DNA from: Nemertoderma westbladi
Taxonomy: Eukaryota > Xenacoelomorpha > Nemertodermatida > Nemertodermatidae
Direction of reading: 5' to 3'
Assembly: GCA_032718475.1 (NCBI GenBank)
Contig: JAUCBJ010003208.1
Coordinates: 1 to 62,680 of the forward strand
DNA length: 62,680 nt
The notes below the pieces were generated by a model. The model did no database searches. It was not told the origin of the DNA and was given only the letters and a program-made list of their open reading frames with translations. This document shows positions 20,640 through 32,924 of this stretch, in pieces. Numbering within the stretch: position 1 is the stretch's first letter; each line of letters opens with the position of its first letter. Position numbers and translations under genes: made by a program.

Positions 20640-23395
20640 AGTGTTTTGCTACGTCATGTGGTAATCGATTATCGACAACAACCACAAACTATTAAATTTA
20701 GACTCTTTTACCACAGGCGCATATGGAAATCTATCTCAAAGTCTATAAATCATTGAATTTTGAATGTTTTGGCACAGGCATAGTGAAACCAACTGTCCGA
20801 CAGACCAGAAATCAACAAATTTTGAATGTTTTGGCATAGGCATGTTGAAGTCAACTGACTGACAGTCCAGAAATCATCAGTCTGACAGTTTGAAGAAATA
20901 CATACATAAAAAGTCATTAAAGGACAACAAAAGTCATTAAAGGGACAACAAAAGTCATTATGCACAATTCGTAAAAAAAGGAGGACAAAAAAGTCAAATA
21001 AAAGGACATAAAAAATCACTGCCTATTTAAATCAAAACTGCTGGTGGTAAACTTGTGGTAGCCTTACTGCCTTTGCGGTGTATACGAGAGAGGGCTGTTG
21101 CGCTGTCAGTCAGAGAGGTAACAGGGTATAACTTTTGCGTAGAGGTATAGCCTACATAGAGGCTACATGTAGGTATGTGTAGCCTACATGTAGATGCACG
21201 TGTAGGGTGAATGTAGGTAGGTGTAGGTAGGTCTTTAAAAAAACAATGATGAATGAATAGGCCTACACGGGGTACCCGGACCGGAACTTCCTCGATGAGA
21301 TGCGAATGCGGCGAACGGGGGTGGTACCCGGAACAACCACGAAGAGATGCGCATATGGCGGGCGGTGGTACCCGAAACAACCAGGAGATGCGAATACGTC
21401 GAATCGGGGTCCCCTGGATACCCACGAGACGGAGCCTATCAATACTACAGTACTGACAAAGGAAAAAACGACTGAACGATATACCGATACATACTGTAGA
21501 TCTTATGATCCTGCGGGTTCAGGCATATGAAGGCTAATGACTTTGTATGGGTCGAAAGGCCCCAACCTGATGTTTCCAGTCAAGGAGGAATCGACTAACG
21601 GTTAGGGTTAGAGCTCGTCGTCGGTGTCCATGAGGGTCTGATGATGAGTGGGTAATTCAACAAAACGCTAACAATGATACCGGACTGACTGAACCAAGAG
21701 TGGCGATGGTAGTCGCTGATGTATATATATTATATATATCATGTATTGATTGTTAGTAGATATTTTTTTAAATTGTCTTCAATGTCTATATTGATAATAT
21801 TGTGTGCTGATTTTACTTATTTTCCATTTTATAAATCTTGCTGTGGCCGTTTTAATCTACTATAAACTGCCGTATCAATTTCATGATATTTTAATGGATA
21901 TGCAATTTAACTTCTTCTTTCTATTAACTTTCAATGCAATCAAATATAACTGTAAAGCTATTGACTTTCGTGTTATTGTTTTGCTGTTACTTCGAGATGG
22001 GATTTGAATCCCATCGGATTACTGATTAATTCCCATCATCGAGATGGGAATACTTTATAATGAAACAGTGTGGTGGTCCGCGGGATAGTGGGAAGGGATG
22101 GGACTGTTGCTGGATGGTGGAATGTGACTGCCTGAAAAATTAAAACAAACAAAACTTCCAGACTTCTATATTTTTACTTTCAAAACAAAACGTCCAAAAC
22201 ATTTCAATGCTGAAGCACTGTTCAAGTCCCATGGATGTATGGTTGATAAACATATAAAGAGGGGCAGAGGGGGGTCAGGGTTTCTGGTAGACTATAATCC
22301 CCGCGATGATGGCTGTTTGTTTAGGTTACTCTTACTCGATAAACATATAAATCAGAACGAGTTAATCTAATGGAACGATGCCTTTCGTGGCGTTAGCATA
22401 CTCAAATTTATTAGGGCCTAATATTTATGACGAGTAAGGGACTTTAGTATAATCAGAACGCGATGTTTGATATTTATACAGTACTGCAGCAGTATGCAGT
22501 AAAACCTGTTGTCTGACAGCAGACATGTCTGCAGGTTGATGTACCGTATTGTACCGTGGAGATCAGAGATTGTTGCCATACATCCTGATTGACGACCGTG
22601 TATCACGTTACTGCAAGTTGACACATAAATTACATTAATATCTATGGGACTACACCTACCTACAGACCTACATTCACCCTACACGTGCATCGACATGTAG
22701 GCTACACCTACCTTCATGTAGCCTCTATCTGTCTATATAGGCTATACCTCTACGCAAAAGATATACCCGGGTAAATCTTTTCGACCTACGCGTAGGCCTA
22801 CGCGTAGGTCGAAAAGATTTACCCATATACCCGAGGTAACAGCCCGTGGGGTAAGGATTTACCTCTGGGACCTGTATTAGGCAAAATAGCAGTAGCTGTG
22901 TAGGCCCACCAGTACTGTGCACGGTACATGACCCGAAATTTAGCCTACATCTGTAAATAATACACGGTTTCGTGGTACAAGACCATATGTAAAATGCTCG
23001 CGTGAGTTCAGGAGTTGCACAGATGTCAGGATGTGCTGATTCTATATCATGCACTAGGCCTAACGGATTCTGGTAGCCTGGAACTAGACCACTACAAAAA
23101 CTGATGCGACAGAGCGAGGTGCCGTTAGCTTAACATTTCTTGGCGGCTGGTCCGATAACACTCAACGCATTGTTTGGTTGGACATTGACATTATTGCAGA
23201 ACAGTGTACATTATTACATACTGATTAGTATGGATTGAGAAATTGGATATATTTGGACGTCAATGGATGGATAGGTTTGGTTTGAGAAACTAATATCACG
23301 TAGGCCTACCTAATCCTGTAATCATATCTTTGCGTTAATTATTACTAGATCCACTGGCCCCCAGCCACCTTCAACAAACCATCATTGCTGGGGGG
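20640..23395. other. Intergenic repeat-rich stretch, no gene seen
   Basis: Contains short tandem AAAGTCATTAAAGGACAACA copies near 20905-20960 and a three-copy repeat of about 50 bp (AGATGCGAATGCGGCGAAC, GTGGTACCCGGAACAACCA) at 21290-21420. It also holds an inverted pair of about 120 bp (21115-21235 against 22650-22770) and the 56-bp palindrome at 22769-22824. ORFs here are short and featureless. Confidence 0.45.
22769..22824. repeat. Perfect 56-bp palindrome
   Basis: Two 28-base arms meet without a spacer at the centre GTAGG|CCTAC. The left arm is GGGTAAATCTTTTCGACCTA followed by CGCGTAGG, and the right arm is its exact reverse complement. Confidence 0.95.
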
Positions 23396-23676
23396 CACTC
23401 AGCTGAGGGGGCGGAGCGCATTAAAAACTCTAAGTATCGCGACCTAATGGACCGGGCCATTTCTTTCACCCCGTGGCCTTTGAGACCTTTGGCCGCCCTG
23501 GTCCAGAGACATCCACCTTCCTCCGGGAGATCGGGGCTCGTCTCCACAGTGCCACCCACGAACCGCGGTCACACCAGTTTCTGCTCCAGCGTCTGGAGAT
23601 GGCAATTTTGGTTGGTATTGCAGCCTCAGTCATGGGGACAGCAACCACGCCGACCATCGGTCTATTCGGGCACTGA
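23395..23676 (+). mobile_element. Decayed LINE, C-terminal end of the reverse-transcriptase ORF
   Basis: Two frames together give the tail typical of many LINE ORF2 proteins. First comes RIKNSKYRDLMDRAISFTP. After a one-base shift near 23470 follow VAFETFGRPGPETSTFLREI and GARLHSATHEPRSHQFLLQR, ending at a stop at 23674-23676. The pattern 'FxPVAFETxGxxGPExxxFLxEIGxRLxxxTxEPRxxxFLxQRL' is the usual end of these proteins. The frameshift makes it non-functional, and nothing upstream of about 23395 is recognisable. Confidence 0.72.
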
Positions 23677-23679
23677 AGA

Positions 23680-24736
23680 GCCGAAACCAATCGAAACTGT
23701 CGAAATGGTTGCCAATGGAGTCACCAACGGGATGACGGCCGAAGATATTCAATACTCTATCTTATGCAATCTCAAATATTCAATGTTCGATCCCTAGATG
23801 GGGCAGTACTGTTTGGGCACAGTGCTTTAAATGCTGCAGCCTAGCCCAACCCCGGCTTTCATCCTTCAGTGGTCGATTGGGAACCAAGGCAACTTGGGAA
23901 ACAGAGTGGAAGAAGGGTTTACTGTGGAAGATCACCCATGGTGGTGAACAGGCATTCCTTGGCTTAACGAGCCTAAAAGATTCTCCCATTCAAATATTCA
24001 ATTCGGTACTGTACCCTCAATTCAATATTCAATCTTAGTATTATTTCTGTGCTTCGTTATTTAATAATGTGATTAGATAAAAAAATAAATTAATGAAATA
24101 TAATTCATCTGTTAATTATTACAAAAAAAAAATCCAACATTATATTAACATTTATATAGTTTTGAATTAAATGTTTCGAAATCAACAGTCATTCAATGAA
24201 CTTATAGAGCAGTGTCATATATCGCGTATCCCTTGGTTTAATCACTATTCTTTATTCAAGTATAACTGAATCCTGGCCCACCGCCTTCACCCTCCACTGA
24301 TAATTTAAAATCGTAACTCATTCAATCTTTGACTAAATTATACCAAACTTGGTAAACATGTAATCTTTGTCTATCGGCTAAAATAAACACAACTTGCTAA
24401 AGTTTCCCCTATAATGTTTTTTCCTATAGAACAGGATGCAGTTTTATTTTAGTAGTAAACAAGCTGTTCTTTGCGTCGATTTTCACCTGGAGAGGGAAGA
24501 ATATTGATTGCGCCCCCCCCCCCCCCCCCCCCCCCCTACCTGCAGTTAAGTGAAAATATTTCGGCACCATTTAATTTTATTATCACGGTCGCGCATCAAG
24601 TAGTCTGTCAAATCAAATCAAAACATAACAAAATTAATTATAATAATTATAAAAAAAATATAAGGCATATTTTCCTAAAGTTAGCTCTTTAGTCTTTAGG
24701 TAGCAATCTTATACATTGACATATACATAAAATTGA
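23680..24736. other. Intergenic, no gene seen
   Basis: Possible 3' remains of the LINE up to about 24000 and a run of about 25 C at 24513-24537. The rest is AT-rich. Confidence 0.4.
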
Positions 24737-25138
24737 TCAAGTTAATCTCACAAACCAGTCTAGTCTAACTTTACAGTAGCCTTGTTCGCATTGTTCCAGG
24801 TTTAGGCCTATAGATTCCACCGTCTTCGTTCCAGGTTTAATACTGTAATAGACTCCGTTATCCGTCTCGATCGCTTCGCTATGCACCATCTTACTGGGTT
24901 TAATAAACTCCATCGCCTTCCTGTCGTTCTCTGTTTTGTACATTACTTCGCCACCGTCTGATCGCTTTGGTTGCGTGTTTAACTGTTTAATACTGTAATA
25001 GACTCCGTCGCCATCGTATCGTTCTGGATACATTGAATAGACTCCATAGTCCATCGCGATTGTTTCATTGTTTACGTGTAATTGACTCCGTCGCCTCCTC
25101 GGATTAGGAATCCGGCCGGGTTTCGTAGATTTCGCCAT
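24737..25138 (-). CDS. Small ORF of unknown function with internal repeats (uncertain)
   Basis: A 133-residue ORF from a true ATG at 25138 with a reasonable context (AACGATGG), ending at 24737. It starts basic (MAKSTKPGRIPNPRRRRSQ) and contains repeated tyrosine-rich words: DYGVYSMYP, DGDGVYYSIKQ, DNGVYYSIKPG. At DNA level GACTCCGTCGYC-like words recur about every 40-70 bp here and continue upstream of the ATG (for example near 25210). The ORF may therefore be an accident of a degenerate repeat. There is no signal peptide, membrane segment or known domain. It could equally be one exon of a larger gene. I do not recognise it. Confidence 0.3.
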   Translation of the reverse strand: MAKSTKPGRIPNPRRRRSQLHVNNETIAMDYGVYSMYPERYDGDGVYYSIKQLNTQPKRSDGGEVMYKTENDRKAMEFIKPSKMVHSEAIETDNGVYYSIKPGTKTVESIGLNLEQCEQGYCKVRLDWFVRLT

Positions 25139-25139
25139 C

Positions 25140-27004
25140 GTTCAGCAGTTCAGTGTTTTTAATCAAAGCCAGAATTCCGGCACCGGTACCACGATCAACG
25201 ATTTCGGAAGTAACAGACTCCGTCAACAACACTCGGCTGCTCGGGGTTTAAAAAATACAACTATCGGGCAACTTTTATTGTGCTCAATTTAATTTTAATT
25301 GATTTTTTGTGCTGTACATCAATTTAGTTAGTTTAATAGTTATTTCAGAGTTTTTAGTTTTTTTAATAGATATTTTTTACATATGGGATGTATCTGTAAA
25401 TTTAATGTTTTAGAAATAGTAAAATTCAAAAGATATTCATAATTACAAATGTAGTTAAATAGGTAAATATTTTACAAAAACTTTAATAAAATATCTTGAA
25501 GTGCAGTAACTCGAAAAATATCCAATCTTTTTAGAAATAGGTATCACTTCTAGATTCGTCACAAAATTTAAGTTCGAAAACAGTTGTTAAAAAGGATTTT
25601 CCGTGCAATAATCCATGTAGAATGTAGAAACTACAATGGCCTTAAATTTTAAGGCTTCTCAAGGTGGCCTGTTAGGCCGTATATAGTAGGCCATGGTGTG
25701 ACTGTTGGTATCAGACTATCTGATAGTTAGCGCCCCAAGGGTAAATCCTTACCCCATGGGCTGTTACCTCTCTGACTGACAGCGCAACAGCCCCTATAGG
25801 TGTATACTGCGGTAGCGGTAGTTGAGTTATAGCTGTAGGCCTATTGTTGGATTATTTCACTGTTAAGTAGCAATTTACAGTACCACGTAAAAACTTTCTA
25901 AATCCGACGTATTTTGACTTAATTTGTAGTAATGTAATATGCCTATTCCTATTAGTAGATATTAGTTCATCAGTGACTCTATTGGCGCAGTGGTCAGATG
26001 GGTTAAGGTTATGGGTTCAAATCCCGGTCGGGAAATTTTCATTTTGGGCTATTAATTTTCGATCTCATTGAACTAGATAAGCCAATGAGGTGCGTACAAC
26101 ACTTAGAACGATGAGTTGGGCCAATCATAGGGCATCGAACATCTTATTGCTCCAATGTGAGGCCATGGAATGTTACAGAATGTTCTAGTTGATTCCATGT
26201 CCCAGATTTGCTATATAAAGGGCGGTTTACCCTTCGGTTATCACTGTTCATTCAACACACTTACTAATGTTAACTTTAAAGATTTGTTATTTGTAAAGTT
26301 AAGTGATAAGTTTTGTAAATTACGTAAATATACTGTAAACCTTTGAACATGTATATTTTACTTAGTCCGCCTTTGGGACAGCCAAGCATTTGGGAAATGG
26401 CTGCCTAAACCGTTAGGCCGTCAGCAACGCCGGGAAAGGATGTCCACAACACACTAAGCGCCCACATTAGATTCGCCCGCGCGCCCGTTCGAAGCATGCC
26501 CCTTCCCTAGAGTTGCAACATCACCAATCTGCACTGATCTTAGCATAAGATCTTTATATGTCTTGGTAAGATCTTGGCACCTTTGCTCTATGATCTTAGC
26601 AGGGTTGGTAACGATCAGTGCAGATCTTTGCAGGATTGGTAAGACCACGGCTGATCTCTGGAGTTTTAGTAAGATCAGTGTAGATCTTTGCAGAATTAAT
26701 AGACATCAGGCTCCGTTCCCTCGCCAGTAGTAGTTTGTGTACTTAGTACTGTATCTGTTTATTTAGACACCCTGGTCTGGGATTTACTGTCAGATTGTAC
26801 GAGCCCGTATACACTACTAGATCCTACAGTAAGATACATCGTTACTAGGATCCGGTAGGCGGTATACTACTGGACTTTTCACCTATAGTTCATTCATACC
26901 CATACCTGTGGTATTTTCGTATGGCAAAAATAAGACTACTGTAAACTGTAACCTATTATGTTATTGCAGTATTGAGTTAATGTTTATTGACTAATTGTTA
27001 TGAT
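25140..27004. other. Intergenic repeat-rich stretch
   Basis: Contains a degenerate tRNA-like SINE head at 25977-26035, a possible LTR-like segment at 26170-26450 and repeats of AGATCTTTGCAGNATTGGTA around 26520-26700. No gene seen. Confidence 0.4.
25977..26035 (+). mobile_element. Degenerate tRNA-derived SINE head
   Basis: Perfect A box (TGGCGCAGTGG, 25983-25993) and perfect B box (GGTTCAAATCC, 26014-26024), but only 31 bases apart instead of about 44. The anticodon arm is thus deleted and it cannot be a tRNA gene. Confidence 0.6.
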
Positions 27005-27376
27005 TAGAAACGCCGGGTTCACTGTGTCAAGTACAATGCACACATCTCCAACCAGACACTATATAACATTGGAGTTGGAGGTGTCTCATTGGTTCCCCCA
27101 AGCTTGACACTAGAACAAAGCCGCCTCCGCTTTGCAGGACATTGCTTTCGCCGTGAGGACCAGCCAGTGCACCTCATGGAGTAAGAGATAAGAGTAAGAT
27201 ATGTGAGTAAGCATGGTGGGCAGCCCATGACTTTCTTGAGACGCATCATACTGTCTTAAAGGACACTGGCCTTGAAGATGCGGATGATCTAGCAAATATC
27301 ATGGGTGAAGGCTGTAAGGGAATTGTGGAGGCGCAATTTCGTCAACAACGGAACAAGCCGGCACAGCATTCTTAGT
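27005..27376 (+). mobile_element. Decayed LINE, C-terminal region
   Basis: The plus-strand translation gives SLTLEQSRLRFAGHCFRRED followed by QPVHLME. After in-frame stops it continues HGGQPMTFLRRII ... VLKDTGLEDADDLANIMGEG and ends at a stop near 27375. The 'RLRFAGHCFRR' and 'LxDTGLxxxDLxxxM' words are standard for the C-terminal region of many non-LTR retrotransposon proteins. At least two stops interrupt it. Confidence 0.72.
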
Positions 27377-28507
27377 AGGGCCTATATATATAATGCAGCT
27401 GCAATGCAGCATGCCGATTGTAGTAGTAGTTGGTAAGAAAAGCCCGCTTCTGTATGTATAAGCACATGCCCTATGTGGTGATAGGGCTCCTTCAATTGGT
27501 AAAGTCAAAAGTGGCCGTTTATTGTTTTAGTTAGAAAAGCATGCCTCTGTAACCTGTTCCTTTCCCTCAATTGGTTTATGACGTGTGTTACTTCTGTACT
27601 TATTATGTGGAGACCTCAACACGTTAATCAGTTAATCCCCTTTCATTATCCAGCCGTTTTAAAATACCCTTCCTGTTGTATGGAAAAATTAGAAGAGATG
27701 GTGGTAGCATCAACTTGTAGTATTTCTTTCTGATAGGGCTCCCATAGGCTTAGACGAAATCGTAGCTTGTGCTGTCTGTAGTTAGAGCAGCAGCTGCAGT
27801 TGGCAAACCTGGCATTGCTACCAGTTTCCACCAAATATAATTTGTAATTAAATATTTGTTGGAGCATAATCTAATCTAGTCCTAAAGACTCCTAAAGTCC
27901 TGGGGCGGGCGCCAAGAAGCTCCGTTAGTGCTAACGGCGCCGTTAACTAAAATTATGCGCGACACGAAACCTCCGCTAAATTAACGGCGGCTTTAACTAA
28001 CGGAAGCCAGCGTCTCGAAGCTCCGTTACACTAACGGAGGACTCTCCGTTAAGGTATTTTACACCATGCGCCTGAAGGCACCTTTAAGGTTCCGTTAAGA
28101 AATGTTTTGTATTCTACTCTACATAACTAAAAGCATTCTGAAAAACTATATTTATAGCTTTCATAGTATAGTACTTAAATTCACGTTCTGTGTGACATTC
28201 AATCATCTCCGCATTCTCCATATATCCAAGTCCTATTTGTCGGTAATTCTAATTAAACATTGCGGCGCATTACAGCTGATGTGGGTGGGTGGGGTACTCA
28301 ACGACACGCCGTGGGATATTCAGACTTAGCGCGACAAAGCTACAGCTGGCGCATAAATTATTTGGGTTGGACGGGGGTTTGGATTTGGGTTTGGAACAAA
28401 ACACAGTGCTGACACTATCCTCCCTGGGCGTACACATTTTACGCAAGATACGCATACAGTAAATGTCTTTCTAACATTTTTGGATTTTGGAATAATTCAT
28501 TCATAAA
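27377..28507. other. Intergenic, with CCGTTA-rich segment
   Basis: One copy of the 68-bp array motif at about 27505-27575. A cluster of CCGTTA/TAACGG words lies at 27915-28095. No credible gene. Confidence 0.45.
27915..28100. repeat. Cluster of CCGTTA/TAACGG motifs
   Basis: About ten copies on both strands in 185 bp, several arranged as inverted pairs (GCTCCGTTAGTGCTAACGGC, CTCCGTTACACTAACGGAGG). Could be a degenerate small MITE or a binding-site cluster. Confidence 0.6.
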
Positions 28508-28612
28508 TTATTTATCACAACTTACTCCTACATATAGACCAGAGCATGATTTATTATCAAAGCAAAGCAAACAGTCCGCCGGAGGCGACCCGACGGCTCT
28601 TCTTTCGTTAGC

Positions 28613-31600
28613 TGCTACCCGAGGCCGAGGGTGGGCGCTACTCCTATCTGCTACACGAAGGTAGGGGTGGGCGCTACTTCTAACTGTTACCCGAAGGTAT
28701 GGGTGGGCGCTACTCCTATCTGCTACCCGACGGTAGGGGTGTGCGCTACTCCTATCTGCTACCCGAAGATAGGGGTGTGCGCTACTCCTATCTGCTACCC
28801 GAAGGTAGGGGTGGGCGCTACTCCTATCTGCTACCCGAAGGTAGGTGTGGGCGCTACTCCTATCTGCTTCCCGAAGGTAGGGGTGGGCGCTACTATCTGC
28901 TACCCGAAGATAGGGGTGGGCGCTACTATCTGCTACCCGAAGATAGGGGTGGGCGCTACTCCTATCTGCTACCCGAAGGTAGGGGTGGGCGCTATTCCTA
29001 TCTGCTACCAGAAGGTAGGGGTGTGCGCTACTCCTATCTGCTACCCGAAGATAGGGGTGTGCGCTACTCCTATCTGCTACCCGAAGGTAGGGGTGGGCGC
29101 TACTCCTATCTGCTACCCGAAGGTAGGTGTGGGCGCTACTCCTATCTGCTTCCCGAAGGTAGGGGTGGGCGCTACTATCTGCTACCCGAAGATAGGGGTG
29201 GGCGCTACTATCTGCTACCCGAAGATAGGGGTGGGCGCTACTCCTATCTGCTACCCGAAGGTAGGGGTGGGCGCTATTCCTATCTGCTACCAGAAGGTAG
29301 GGGTGGGCCCTACTCCTATCTGCTACCCGAAGGTAGGGGTGGGCGCTACTCCTATCTGCTACCCGTGGGTAGGGGTGGGCGCTACTCCTATCTGCTACCC
29401 GAAGGTAGGGGTGGGCGCTACTCCTATCTGCTACCCGAAGGTAGGGGTGGGCGCTACTCCTATCTGCTACCCGAAGGTAGGGATGGGCGCTACTATCTAC
29501 TACCCGAAGATAGGGGTGGGCGCTACTCCTATCTGCTACCCGAAGGTAGGGGTGGGCGCTACTCCTATCTGCTACCCGAAGGTAGGGGTGGGCGCTACTC
29601 CTATCTGCTACCCGTGGGTAGGGGTGGACGCTACTCCTATCTGCTACCCGAAGGTAGGGGTGGGCGCTACTCCTATCTGCTACCCGAAGGCAGGGGTGGG
29701 CGCTACTCCTATCTGCTACCCGAAGGTAGGGGTGGGCGCTACTCATATCTGCTACCCGAAGATAGGGGTGGGCGCTACTCCTATCTGCTACCCGAAGGTA
29801 GGGATGGGCGCTACTATCTGCTACCCGAAGATAGGGGTGGGCGCTACTCCTATCTGCTACCCGAAGGTAGGGGTGGGCGCTACTCCTATCTGCTACCCGA
29901 AGGTAGGGGTGGGCGCTACTCCTATCTGCTACCCGTGGGTAGGGGTGGGCGCTACTCCTATCTGCTACCCGAAGGTAGGGGTGGGCGCTACTCCTATCTG
30001 CTACCCGAAGGTAGGGGTGGGCGCTACTCCTATCTGCTACCCGAAGGTAGGGGTGGGCGCTACTCATATCTGCTACCCGAAGGTAGGGGTGGGCGCTACT
30101 CCTATCTGCTACCCGAAGGTAGGGGTGGGCGCTACTCCTATCTGCTACCCGAAGGTAGGGGTGGGCGCTAATCCTATCCGCTACCCGAAGGTAGGGGTGG
30201 GCGCTACTCCTATTTGCTACCTGACGGTAGGGGTCGGCGCTACTCCTATCTGCTACCCGTGGGTGGGGGTGGGCGCTACTCCTATCTGCTACCCGGAGGT
30301 AGGGGTGGGCGCTACTCCTATCTGCTACCCGAAGGTAGGGGTGGACGCTACTCCTATCTGCTACCCGTGGGTAGGGGTGGGCGCTACTCCTATCTGCTAC
30401 CCGAAGGTAGGGGTGGGCGTTACTCCTATCTGCTACCCGGAGGTAGGGGTGGGCGCTACTCCTATCTGCTACCAGAAGGTAGGGGTGGGCGCTACTCCTA
30501 TCTGCTACCAGAAGGTAGGGGTGGGCGCTACTCCTATCTGCTACCCGAGGATAGGGGTGGGCGCTACTCCTATCCGCTACTCCTATCTGCTACCCGAGGG
30601 TAGGGGTGGGCGCTACTCCTATCCGCTACTCCTATCTGCTACCCGGGGATAGGGGTGGGCGCTACTCCTATCCGCTACTCCTATCTGCTACACGAGGGTA
30701 GGGGTGGGCGCTACTCCTATCCGCTACTCATATCTGCTACCCGAGGGTAGGGGTGGGCGCTACTCCTATCTGCTACCCGAAGGTAGGGGTGGGCGTTACT
30801 CCTATCTGCTACCCGAAGGTAGGGGTGGGCGCTACTCCTATCTGCTACCCGAAGGTAGGGGTGGGCGCTACTCCTATCTGCTACCCGAAGGTAGGGGTGG
30901 GCGCTACTCCTATCTGCTACCCGAGGGTAGGGGTGGGAGCTACTCCTATCTGCTACCCGATGGTATGGGTGGGCGCTACTCCTATCTGCTACCCGAGGGT
31001 AGGGGTGGGCGCTACTCCTATCTGCTACCCGAAGGTAGGGGTGAGCGCTACTCCTCTCTGCTACCTGAAGGTAGGGGTGGGCGCTACTCCTCTCTGCTAC
31101 CTGAAGGTAGGGGTGGGCGCTACTCCTATCTGCTACCCGAGGGTAGGGGTGGGCGCTACTCCTATCTGCTACCCGAAGGTAGGGGTGGGCGCTACTCCTA
31201 TCTGCTACCCGAGGGTAGGGGTGGGCGCTACTCCTATTTGCTACCCGAGGGTAGGGGTGGGCGCTAATCCTATCTGCTACCCGAAGGTAGGGGTGGGCGC
31301 TACTCCTATTTGCTACCTGACGGTAGGGGTCGGCGCTACTCCTATCTGCTACCCGTGGGTGGGGGTGGGCGCTACTCCTATCTGCTACCCGGAGGTAGGG
31401 GTGGGCGCTACTCCTATCTGCTACCCGAAGGTAGGGGTGGACGCTACTCCTATCTGCTACCCGTGGGTAGGGGTGGGCGCTACTCCTATCTGCTACCCGA
31501 AGGTAGGGGTGGGCGTTACTCCTATCTGCTACCCGGAGGTAGGGGTGGGCGCTACTCCTATCTGCTACCCGAAGGTAGGGGTAGGCGCTACTCCTATCTG

Positions 31601-32702
31601 CTACCAGAAGGTAGGGGTGGGCGCTACTCCTATCTGCTACCCGAGGATAGGGGTGGGCGCTACTCCTATCCGCTACTCCTATCTGCTACCCGAAGGTAGG
31701 GGTGGGCGCTACTCCTATCCGCTACTCCTATCTGCTACCCGGGGATAGGGGTGGGCGCTACTCCTATCCGCTACTCCTATCTGCTACACGAGGGTAGGGG
31801 TGGGCGCTACTCCTATCCGCTACTCATATCTGCTACCCGAGGGTAGGGGGTGGGCGCTACTCCTATCTGCTACCCGAAGGTAGGGGTGGGCGCTACTCCT
31901 ATATGCTACCCGAAGGTAGGGGTGGGCGCTACTCCTATCTGCTACCCGAAGGTAGGGGTGAGCGCTACTCCTCTCTGCTACCTGAAGGTAGGGGTGGGCG
32001 CTACTCCTATCTGCTACCCGAGGGTAGGGGTGGGCGCTACTCCTATCTGCTACCCGATGGTAGGGGTGGGCGCTACTCCTATCTGCTACCCGAGGGTAGG
32101 GGTGGGCGCTACTCCTATCTGCTACCCGAAGGTAGGGGTGAGCGCTACTCCTCTCTGCTACCTGAAGGTAGGGGTGGGCGCTACTCCTCTCTGCTACCTG
32201 AAGGTAGGGGTGGGCGCTACTCCTATCTGCTACCCGAGGGTAGGGGTGGGCGCTACTCCTATCTGCTACCCGAAGGTAGGGGTGGGCGCTACTCCTATCT
32301 GCTACCCGAGGGTAGGGGTGGGCGCTACTCCTATCTGCTACCCGAGGGTAGGGGTGGGCGCTACTCCTATCTGCTACCCGAAGGTAGGAGTGAGCGCTAC
32401 TCCTCTCTGCTACCTGACGGTAGGGGTGGGCGCTACTCCTCTCTGCTACCAGAAGGTAGGGGTGGGCGCTACTCCTATCTGCTACCCGAAGATAGGGGTG
32501 GGCGCTACTCCTATATGCTACCCGTGGGTAGGGGTGGACGCTACTCCTATCTGCTACCCGAGGGTAGGGGTGGGCGCTACTCCTATCTGCTACCCGAGGG
32601 TAGGGGTGGGCGCTGCTCCTATCTGCTACCCGAAACCGAGGGTAGGGGTGGGCGCTACTCCTATCTGCTACCCGAGGGTAGGGGTGGGCGCTACTCCTAT
32701 TC
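28613..32702. repeat. 36-bp minisatellite, about 113 units
   Basis: The unit runs GGTAGGGGTGGGCGCTACTC, CTATCTGCTACCCGAA. Its length is divisible by three and the unit lacks stops in two plus frames and one minus frame. That explains overlapping open frames of up to 673 codons (GVGATPICYPKV and GGRYSYLLPEGR repeats on plus, SSAHPYLRVADR on minus). These are not taken as genes. Blocks are duplicated at a larger scale: the rare GCGCTAATCC variant recurs at 30165 and 31261 (1,096 bp apart), and the 28740-29020 block recurs about 260 bp further on. The flank at 28545-28612 matches the SINE at 41541, in reverse complement. Confidence 0.95.
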
Positions 32703-32924
32703 CTTGTTTTTCTACTAGTTATTTAACTGGTACTCATGATTTATTATATCGCATCTTATACCTACGTACAGAGCAGAGCTTGTTTTAACTGAATTCGGAA
32801 TTGTTTTAACTGAACCGAAAATTTCAACATAATTTTTAAACGTGTTTTACAAAATTTTAGATATAGTTTATTTTATTCCAAGTTGTTTGACTACGTAATG
32901 TTAACGATACTGTTGTTTCAGCGC

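Noticed and set aside
21253-21530. Arginine-rich ORFs
   Set aside because: Frames of a three-copy repeat of about 50 bp; no gene features.
26170-26453. Solo LTR (TGTTACAGAATG...CACAACA with a CTATATAAAG TATA box)
   Set aside because: It looks LTR-like with TG...CA ends, but no matching target-site duplication and no internal retroelement sequence could be seen.
28613-32702. CRISPR array
   Set aside because: The regular short repeats have no unique spacers, and this is animal DNA.
28508-32788. Overlapping ORFs of 129-673 codons on both strands
   Set aside because: They are the automatic result of a stop-free 36-bp repeat. There are no independent start, splice or signal features, and several frames are open over the same DNA.
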